From Candidatus Sericytochromatia bacterium (GTDB taxonomy: Bacteria; Cyanobacteriota; Sericytochromatia; JACMPN01): a DNA stretch of 6,243 bases. Location: positions 1 through 6,243 of the forward strand of contig JACMPN010000550.1 of assembly GCA_014377495.1 (NCBI GenBank), given 5' to 3'. The stretch's first letter is position 1. Each line of letters opens with the position of its first letter. Position numbers and translations under genes: made by a program. Positions 1-6,243 of the stretch are shown here, piece after piece. A model generated the notes under the pieces. The model did no database searches. It had not been told where the DNA came from and saw nothing but the letters and a program-made list of their open reading frames with translations.

Positions 1-41
1 CCCGGCCCCCCCGGCCAGTTCTTTTGGCTATCGCTGGCGGC

Positions 42-2231
<2,190 letters not shown>

Positions 2232-2237
2232 AGTGGT

Positions 2238-2241
2238 CTCC
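2238..2241 (-). promoter_or_regulatory. Ribosome binding site of glnN (GGAG)
   Basis: On the minus strand GGAG is followed by six bases and then GTG (2229-2231). This spacing is the main sequence argument for placing the glnN start at 2231 and not at the upstream GTG at 2294. Confidence 0.6.
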
Positions 2242-2369
2242 GCAGCCAAATGACGGCGAACCGTCCGGTAACGAAGCAGGCATCCGAAAGACACTGAGTC
2301 CTATCAAACTCCCGCTGTCGGCCAGTTTACGCACCGCATATGAGGGCCGTCAGGGTCAAAGGTACCATG

Positions 2370-2399
2370 CGATCGGGACATTTGTCCTGTCCCGCATCG
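2370..2399 (-). promoter_or_regulatory. Stem-loop in the glnN leader (attenuator, terminator or operator)
   Basis: CGGGACA (2374-2380) and TGTCCCG (2388-2394) are perfect inverted repeats around a 7-nt loop. Four more pairs, CGAT (2370-2373) with ATCG (2396-2399), extend the stem past a single bulged C at 2395. Within it GGAC-ATTT-GTCC (2376-2387) forms a second, mutually exclusive dyad. On the minus strand no run of T follows the stem, so a classical intrinsic terminator for the kinase gene is not supported. A regulator-binding site or an RNA structure that partly separates kinase and glnN expression fits better. Structure seen directly; role inferred. Confidence 0.5.
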
Positions 2400-2412
2400 T
2401 GACGCAGGTCGC

Positions 2413-4245
2413 CTAATCCCGCCTGAACGGCGGCGTGCCGAGCGGCAGGGTGAACCAAAAACAGCTCCCGGCGCCGGGATGGGTGAACACACCGATGCTG
2501 CCGCCGTGGGCTTCGACGAGGGCCTTGCCGATGAACAGGCCCAGGCCCATGCTGCGGCCCTCGCTGTGTTCCGGCACATCGAGTTGGGAAAAGCGCTGGA
2601 AGAGGAGCGGCACCTTGTCGGCGGCAATCCCCCGGCCCGTGTCCTGCACCTGGCACTTCAGGGCGCCGGCGTGCATGGCCACGCTGAGTTGGATCAGGCC
2701 ACCGGTCGGGGTGAATTTGCTGGCGTTGTGCAGGAGGTTGCTGAGCACCTGGACGAGCCGGTCGGGGTCGCCGGCGATCTCCGGCAGCTCGAGCGGCAGG
2801 TCCCGCTCCACCCGCTGGTGCCGCTGGGCCGCCAGGTGCTCGATGCTTTCCAGGGCTTCGGTGACGACGGTAACCAGGTGGATCGGCCGGCGGTGCAGCC
2901 GAAAGGTGCCGGCCTCGATCTGGGTGGCGTCGAGCAGGTCGGACAGCAGGCCCATCAGGCGGTGCGAACTGCGCATGATTTTTTCCAAATGGCGTTGCTG
3001 GGCCTCGTTGCCGGCGCTGCTGTGATTGAAGCTGAGGATGTTGGCCGAGCTGAGGATGACGCTGACCGGGGTGCGCAACTCGTGGGAAACCATGCTGAGG
3101 AACTGGTTTTTCAGCACTTCGGCTTGGGACAGGGCGACGATCGTCTCGTTTTTGAGGCGCTCCTTTTCGAAACGCTCCGAGATATCGCTGAAGGTGACCA
3201 CGGCTCCGACGATGCGGTCGCCATCGCAGATCGGGTTGCTGGCGTATTCGACGGGAAAGCTCGTCCCGTCCTGGCGCCAGAACACCTCGTCGGCGCATTT
3301 GTGGTACCGGCCGTCATGGAGGGTGGCATAGATGGGGCAGTCATTGGCCGGGTAGGCGGTCCCGTCAGCCCAGCTGTGGTGCAGGATCGGATGCATCTGC
3401 CGGTGCAGGAGCTCGGCCCGTGACCAGCCCAGCATCGCTTCGGCGGCTGGATTGACAAAGGTCAGGCAGCCGGCCAGGTCGAGCCCGTAGATCCCTTCGG
3501 CGGCGCTGTTCAGGATCATCTCGTGCTGTCGGCGCAGCGACTCGAGACGGGCTTCGGTCGCCTGCAGTTGGGCGACACCCAACATCGTGACACTCTGCCA
3601 GCGGTGGACCCGCCAGAAGATCCCCGCCCCGCCGAAGGCTGCCATGAACAGGGCGAGCCCGGCCCCGATCAGCGAGGCGGTCTCCGTGCGCCGTTGGCGA
3701 AAGAGGGCCTGTTCGGACCGCAGGTCGAGCATGGCATGAAAGGTCTTGGCGGCTTCGGCGTAGTGGGTTTTGAGGTCGGCGTAAAGGGGGCCGTTGAGCC
3801 GTGCCACGGATGCCTGGGTCTGGCCGTGCTGGGCCTGGACCATCGCCGATTCTTCCATGCCGACCAGTTCACGGTTGGCGGTTTGCAGGGACTCGGCTGC
3901 CGCAATCAATCTGGGCTCGGCGGCCAGGTGCATCACCTCGTCGATGGCGGCGTCGAGCTTGGGCGCATAGGCGAGGTAGCGTTGCTGCCATTGCGGGTTG
4001 CCGGTGGCCACGGCCATGCGGGCGGACATGGTCAGCAGTTCGTCGAGTTGGAAGATCGTCCCCTGCAGTTCCTTGCTGCGCAGCTGGCCCGTGCGCAGGG
4101 CCTCCATTTCCTTGTAAGACTGAAGTTGGCGCAGCCAGAGCCAGCCGATCGTGAACAACGTGATGATCAGACCCCCAGCGACGAGGCGCAGGGGGAAACG
4201 GCCGCCGGAGACCTTGGCGATGGGATGGGTGGACGACGTTTCCAT
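2413..4245 (-). CDS. Membrane-bound PAS sensor histidine kinase
   Basis: A 610-residue two-component sensor kinase predicted in the inner membrane. A short cytoplasmic N-terminus leads into TM1 (about 20-38), an all-helical extracytoplasmic domain (about 39-189), TM2 (about 190-212), a helical linker (215-242), a PAS domain (about 240-360), HisKA (about 378-445) and HATPase_c (about 495-603). The H-box SHELRTP places the phosphorylated histidine at His388. The N-box NLLHNASKF contains Asn507, DTGRGI (535-540) is the G1 box, and MGLGLFIGKAL is the G2 box. No HAMP and no receiver domain are present. The PAS carries the ADGT-YPA-CPIY and FWR-DGTSFPVEY segments seen in many bacterial PAS kinases. 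The sensor domain contains LDELLTMSARMAVATGNPQW (68-87), which I recall from other membrane sensors but cannot assign a ligand. Start ATG 4243-4245 keeps TM1 intact; the Shine-Dalgarno match is poor (GAGG about 11 nt upstream). The divergent response regulator is the likely partner. Confidence 0.95.
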   Translation of the reverse strand: METSSTHPIAKVSGGRFPLRLVAGGLIITLFTIGWLWLRQLQSYKEMEALRTGQLRSKELQGTIFQLDELLTMSARMAVATGNPQWQQRYLAYAPKLDAAIDEVMHLAAEPRLIAAAESLQTANRELVGMEESAMVQAQHGQTQASVARLNGPLYADLKTHYAEAAKTFHAMLDLRSEQALFRQRRTETASLIGAGLALFMAAFGGAGIFWRVHRWQSVTMLGVAQLQATEARLESLRRQHEMILNSAAEGIYGLDLAGCLTFVNPAAEAMLGWSRAELLHRQMHPILHHSWADGTAYPANDCPIYATLHDGRYHKCADEVFWRQDGTSFPVEYASNPICDGDRIVGAVVTFSDISERFEKERLKNETIVALSQAEVLKNQFLSMVSHELRTPVSVILSSANILSFNHSSAGNEAQQRHLEKIMRSSHRLMGLLSDLLDATQIEAGTFRLHRRPIHLVTVVTEALESIEHLAAQRHQRVERDLPLELPEIAGDPDRLVQVLSNLLHNASKFTPTGGLIQLSVAMHAGALKCQVQDTGRGIAADKVPLLFQRFSQLDVPEHSEGRSMGLGLFIGKALVEAHGGSIGVFTHPGAGSCFWFTLPLGTPPFRRD

Positions 4246-4284
4246 GGGGGCCAGGGCCTCGTGAACCGGGCAGGGGGCACGCCG

Positions 4285-4290
4285 ATTCTA
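4285..4290 (-). promoter_or_regulatory. Possible -10 box for the histidine kinase gene
   Basis: The minus strand reads TAGAAT about 40 nt before the kinase start codon, standing out in otherwise GC-rich sequence. No good -35 lies at standard spacing (TTTGGG is 20 nt upstream), so this is only a candidate. Confidence 0.25.
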
Positions 4291-4407
4291 ACTCGGGCGG
4301 CTGCCCGGCGCCCAAAGGCCGCAGGTCCCGGACCAGGCTCCCGACGGTGCCGCGCCTCTGAAATCCTGTCTTTGGGCGGTATCGGCAGCCGCTCATGTCC
4401 CATCGGG

Positions 4408-4413
4408 TATGAT
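4408..4413 (+). promoter_or_regulatory. Possible -10 box for the response regulator gene
   Basis: TATGAT matches the sigma-70 -10 consensus at five of six positions and lies about 130 nt before the regulator ATG. The hexamer 17 nt upstream (GCAGCC) does not resemble a -35, so an activator or an alternative sigma factor would be needed. Weak candidate. Confidence 0.3.
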
Positions 4414-4522
4414 AGTCCGGTCGGTTGCTTTTGCAGGTTTGCGAGCGCCGGGCTGCCTCCCCGTCACCGTGGCCGGACGGATGCCGCCGTTAGAGCCGAT
4501 TGCTGCAGCACAGGGAGTCCTA

Positions 4523-4530
4523 GGGAAGGA
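4523..4530 (+). promoter_or_regulatory. Ribosome binding site of the response regulator
   Basis: GGGAAGGA is followed by nine bases and ATG at 4540. A competing ATG at 4530-4532 is in another frame and reaches a stop quickly, so the site decides for 4540. Confidence 0.6.
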
Positions 4531-4539
4531 TGGCCGACA

Positions 4540-5184
4540 ATGGTGGCGACATTGGAAAAAACACGGGTGATGGTCGTCGATGACGAAGTCGATCTGCTGG
4601 ACAACCTGAAGGAATGGCTGACGAGTTCCGGATACGAGACGATGGCCGCCCGTGACGGGCGCGAGGCGATCGCCATGGCCCGTCAGACCCCCGTCGAGGT
4701 TGTGATCACGGATCTGCGCATGCCCAGCATCAACGGTCACGACCTGGCGGCCCTGCTCAAGGACCTGGATCCGCGCATCGAGATCATTTTCCTCACCGGT
4801 CAGGGCACGATGGAGGATGCCATCCTCGCCTTGCGGGAAGGCAAGGTCTTCGACTTTCTGCAAAAGCCCCTGAAGGACCTGCGCCAGCTGAACGTGATCA
4901 TCGAAAAGGCGCTGGTGCGGCGCCACCGCACGGCGACGCCCGACCGTCCCGAGGCGGGGCCGGCCGTCATTGCCGGCAGGATGCCGGCCTTCGACTTGCT
5001 GAACGTCCGTGAGCGGGAAATTCTGGCGCTGCTGATCAAGGGCTTTGACAACCGTTCGATCGCCGAGCGGATCGCCCTCAGTGAAAAGACCGTCCGCAAC
5101 CACCTGAGCGTCATCTACGAAAAGCTCGGTGTCTCGAACCGCACGCAGGCCGCCCTGCGGGCCCGTGACTTCTGGTTGAGCTAG
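4540..5184 (+). CDS. NarL/FixJ-type response regulator with LuxR HTH
   Basis: A 214-residue cytoplasmic transcription regulator with an N-terminal receiver (about 7-126) and a C-terminal LuxR/GerE helix-turn-helix (about 153-210). Receiver residues are complete: acidic pair Asp14/Asp15 (VVDDE), phospho-acceptor Asp58 (ITDLRMP), Thr86 (FLTGQG) and Lys109 (LQKP). The output domain shows the family pattern LNVREREILALLIKG (154-168), NRSIAERIALSEKTVRNHLS (171-190) and IYEKLGVSNRTQA (192-204). It is therefore expected to bind DNA when phosphorylated. ATG 4540 is chosen because MVATLEKTRVMVVDDE begins directly before the receiver and AGGGAAGGA lies upstream; the frame is open much further upstream only as an antisense shadow. 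Divergently placed next to the kinase, which lacks a receiver, so phosphotransfer between the two is likely but inferred. Its targets are unknown; the shared promoter region is an obvious candidate. Its TAG directly abuts the next gene's GTG. Confidence 0.95.
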   Translation: MVATLEKTRVMVVDDEVDLLDNLKEWLTSSGYETMAARDGREAIAMARQTPVEVVITDLRMPSINGHDLAALLKDLDPRIEIIFLTGQGTMEDAILALREGKVFDFLQKPLKDLRQLNVIIEKALVRRHRTATPDRPEAGPAVIAGRMPAFDLLNVREREILALLIKGFDNRSIAERIALSEKTVRNHLSVIYEKLGVSNRTQAALRARDFWLS

Positions 5185-5574
5185 GTGGCCAAAGGATTCA
5201 ATGAGCACAAAGAGCGCCTTGCCGCCATTCAGGGTTTCGGCAAGGTCCTGGCCAAGCGGGCCGGGTTCATCTGCGAGTGGTGCGGGGGCAACGAAGGGCT
5301 GAAGCCCTACGACCTGGCGCCGGAGCGTGAGGTGGAAGAGGAGACGCTGGCCCTGTTGTGCGAGGTCTGCCGCGGCTATGCCGGCGGCGGCCGGGTCGAT
5401 GCGGATCAGGTCCGGGGCTACGAAGGCGCACTCTGGCATGCGCTGCCCCTGATCGCCGAAGGTGCGGCCCGGGTCCTCGCCCGGACGAATGCGGATTGGG
5501 CCTGGGAAGCGATCGACGGCAGCGGCCTGGATGATACTTTCAAGGCGGCCTTACAGAAGACCCGCCGCCACTAA
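5185..5574 (+). CDS. PhnA-like small zinc-ribbon protein
   Basis: A 129-residue protein with two CxxC pairs, Cys30/Cys33 (CEWC) and Cys59/Cys62 (CEVC), spaced like the zinc-ribbon of PhnA-type proteins. The N-terminal pattern MAKGFNEHKERLAAIQGFGKxLAxRA and a C-terminal Trp-rich helical part (about 80-125) match my recollection of short PhnA-domain proteins. Despite the name, these are not established C-P lyase components, and I assign no reaction. No signal peptide or membrane segment. The start is GTG 5185, immediately after the regulator's TAG, with only a weak GAG upstream, so translation may depend on reinitiation from the regulator. An ATG at 5201 with AAAGGA before it is in another frame and gives only a short peptide. 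The position implies co-transcription with the regulator. Family moderately secure, function unknown. Confidence 0.85.
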   Translation: MAKGFNEHKERLAAIQGFGKVLAKRAGFICEWCGGNEGLKPYDLAPEREVEEETLALLCEVCRGYAGGGRVDADQVRGYEGALWHALPLIAEGAARVLARTNADWAWEAIDGSGLDDTFKAALQKTRRH

Positions 5575-5587
5575 CCGGGCGCCCGGT
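5574..5587. repeat. Perfect 14-bp palindrome at the end of the PhnA-like gene
   Basis: ACCGGGCGCCCGGT begins at the last base of the TAA stop. It is too tight to fold into an ordinary hairpin without losing central pairs and has no T-run, so it is not a clear terminator. It could be a protein-binding palindrome or part of a 3' structure; GC bias makes chance plausible. Confidence 0.4.
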
Positions 5588-5614
5588 CCATGATTCGTCA
5601 GGGGCGGGCCGGGA

Positions 5615-5630
5615 CTGGTCGTGCGGCCAG
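5615..5630 (+). terminator. Small hairpin downstream of the PhnA-like gene
   Basis: CTGGTC (5615-5620) and GGCCAG (5625-5630) pair over six bases with one G-U around a GTGC tetraloop. No U-tract follows, so termination here is only a possibility. Confidence 0.25.
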
Positions 5631-5653
5631 GGTCAACAGCTTGTCGCTACACG

Positions 5654-5690
5654 GCACCGAGCGCCTCGCTTCCCGTCGTTGAGGCGGTGC
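5654..5690 (+). promoter_or_regulatory. Bulged stem-loop upstream of the aminotransferase gene
   Basis: GCACC (5654-5658) pairs with GGTGC (5686-5690), and after a 4-nt bulge GCCTC (5663-5667) pairs with GAGGC (5681-5685), closing a 13-nt loop. It ends about 55 nt before the aminotransferase ATG. It may terminate the upstream transcript, act as an operator or fold in the 5' leader. A TACATT at 5695-5700 just downstream could be a -10 box but lacks a good -35. Confidence 0.3.
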
Positions 5691-5730
5691 GTGGTACATT
5701 GCCTGGCAAGAGGAAAAACCCCTCGCAACC

Positions 5731-5736
5731 AAGGAG
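5731..5736 (+). promoter_or_regulatory. Ribosome binding site of the aminotransferase (AAGGAG)
   Basis: A full AAGGAG Shine-Dalgarno lies eight bases before ATG 5745. It is the strongest in the window, suggesting efficient translation and fixing the start. Confidence 0.85.
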
Positions 5737-5744
5737 ATAGATCA

Positions 5745-6243
5745 ATGTTCGCCAAACCCCGTCTGTTCATACCTGGCCCGACGCCCGTCCCCGAGACGGT
5801 TCTGACCGCCATGGCCCGTCCGATGATCAACCACCGTGGTAAAGAATTCGGCGCCATCTTCGATGATTGCACCGCCGGCGTGAAATGGCTGCTGCAGACT
5901 GAAGGCGATGTCTTCCACCTGAACGGGTCCGGCACGGCTGGTCTGGAGACGGCGATCGTCAACTTCTTCAGCCCCGGCGACAAGATCCTCAATCTGATCA
6001 CCGGTGTCTTCGGCAGGCGGTTCGCCAAGATTGCCAAGGCGTTTGGCCTCGATTCCCGTTCGCTCGAGTTTCCGCTCGGCCAGGGCGTCGATCCCGCCAA
6101 GGTCCGTGAAGCCCTCGCCGAGGGTGGTTACAAGGCCGTCCTGGTCACGCACAACGAGACCTCGACCGGCATCCTGAACCCCGTCGCCGACGTCGCCGCC
6201 ATCGCCCGGGAGTACAACGCCCTGATCTTCGTCGATGCGATCA
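5745..6243 (+). CDS. Class V PLP-dependent aminotransferase, 5' part (alanine/serine-glyoxylate aminotransferase family)
   Basis: The first 166 residues of a fold-type I, class V aminotransferase, cut by the window edge. The N-terminus FIPGPTPVPETVLTAMARPMINHRGKEF (about 8-35) is the family's entry signature. GSGTAGLE (61-68) forms the PLP-phosphate/substrate loop, HNETSTGILNP (136-146) is the conserved block facing the cofactor, and FVDAI (162-166) carries Asp164, expected to contact the PLP pyridine nitrogen. The catalytic lysine lies beyond the window. Members transfer amino groups from alanine, serine or aspartate, often to glyoxylate or a 3-carbon keto acid; the substrate cannot be told from this fragment. 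In many genomes such a gene precedes serA, but the downstream sequence is not visible. It has its own strong ribosome binding site and a 170-nt gap from the PhnA-like gene, so it probably starts a separate unit. Antisense open frames here are shadows. Confidence 0.93.
   Translation, partial: MFAKPRLFIPGPTPVPETVLTAMARPMINHRGKEFGAIFDDCTAGVKWLLQTEGDVFHLNGSGTAGLETAIVNFFSPGDKILNLITGVFGRRFAKIAKAFGLDSRSLEFPLGQGVDPAKVREALAEGGYKAVLVTHNETSTGILNPVADVAAIAREYNALIFVDAI

Larger units (their letters stand above)
2232..2412 (-). other. Intergenic leader between histidine kinase and glnN
   Basis: This 181-nt stretch lies between the kinase stop (2413-2415) and the favoured glnN start. It holds the stem-loop at 2370-2399 and a short 5-bp inverted repeat AAACT/AGTTT near 2306-2328. 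I looked for a sigma-54 element (TGGC-N-GC type) and for a well-spaced sigma-70 promoter and found neither convincingly: on the minus strand a TTGACC lies 13 nt before a TATGCG, which is too short a spacer. glnN could be read through from the kinase gene or have its own weak or activator-dependent promoter here. Confidence 0.5.
4246..4539. other. Divergent intergenic region between kinase and response regulator
   Basis: This 294-nt region must hold the start signals of both divergent genes. It contains a possible minus-strand -10 box (TAGAAT, 4285-4290), a plus-strand -10-like TATGAT (4408-4413), a small hairpin CGGGC-GGCT-GCCCG (4294-4307), the dyad GGTCC-C-GGACC (4324-4334), a 9-bp inverted repeat CGCCCAAAG/CTTTGGGCG (4309-4317 and 4370-4378) and the palindrome TGCTGCAGCA (4501-4510). 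No open frame here looks coding. The open frame that runs upstream of the regulator through this region is antisense to the kinase and has no family resemblance. Confidence 0.6.

Noticed and set aside
1..41. Run of seven C and GGCC repeats downstream of glnN, considered as a terminator
   Set aside because: Only a 4-bp stem can form and there is no T-run on the minus strand, so a terminator is not supported.
2232..2412. Sigma-54 promoter upstream of glnN, expected for nitrogen-regulated genes in some lineages
   Set aside because: I found no GG and GC elements at the required spacing on the minus strand.
2327..3298. Minus-strand open frame of 323 codons inside the kinase gene
   Set aside because: It is an alternate frame of the HisKA/HATPase region, Arg/Pro/Ala-rich with no domain.
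2479..3423. Plus-strand open frame of 314 codons across the kinase gene
   Set aside because: It is antisense to conserved kinase motifs and lacks a recognisable domain.
3523..4539. Upstream extension of the response regulator frame
   Set aside because: The extension is antisense to the kinase and then crosses the intergenic region. It resembles no family, while ATG 4540 has a ribosome binding site and starts right before the receiver.
5201..5302. ATG with AAAGGA upstream inside the PhnA-like gene
   Set aside because: It is out of frame with the conserved protein and yields only about 33 residues without features.
4393..5439. Minus-strand open frame of 348 codons across the regulator and PhnA-like genes
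   Set aside because: It is antisense to two genes with clear family motifs and has no family resemblance.
5633..6152. Two minus-strand open frames opposite the aminotransferase start
   Set aside because: The plus-strand reading has a consensus ribosome binding site and unmistakable class V aminotransferase motifs; the minus frames do not.

Overview
This is a GC-rich bacterial chromosomal window with strong G/C preference at third codon positions. A two-transmembrane PAS histidine kinase, a NarL/FixJ-type response regulator and a type III glutamine synthetase point to a free-living, probably Gram-negative, environmental bacterium. I cannot name the phylum with confidence. Nothing in the window looks mobile: I see no transposase, tRNA, phage gene or CRISPR array.

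Layout. On the minus strand lie a type III glutamine synthetase (glnN-like, 42-2231, GTG start favoured) and, upstream of it on the same strand, a membrane-bound hybrid-free sensor histidine kinase (2413-4245). A leader of about 180 nt separates them and contains a clear stem-loop (2370-2399). A divergent intergenic region of 294 nt (4246-4539) follows. On the plus strand come a response regulator (4540-5184), a small PhnA-like two-CxxC protein whose GTG start directly abuts the regulator's stop (5185-5574), a 170-nt gap rich in dyad symmetry, and the 5' part of a class V PLP-dependent aminotransferase (5745 to the window end, open at the edge).

How the genes may work together. The kinase and regulator are adjacent, divergent and complementary in type, so they are a plausible cognate two-component pair. 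The glutamine synthetase lies directly downstream of the kinase and an amino-donor-handling aminotransferase closes the window, so a link to nitrogen status is possible, but it rests on position alone. The long open frames antisense to glnN and to the kinase are composition shadows and are not annotated. I found no convincing evidence of a wholly new system. The points most worth checking are the glnN leader stem-loop, the uncharacterised helical sensor domain of the kinase, and the regulator/PhnA-like stop-start junction.
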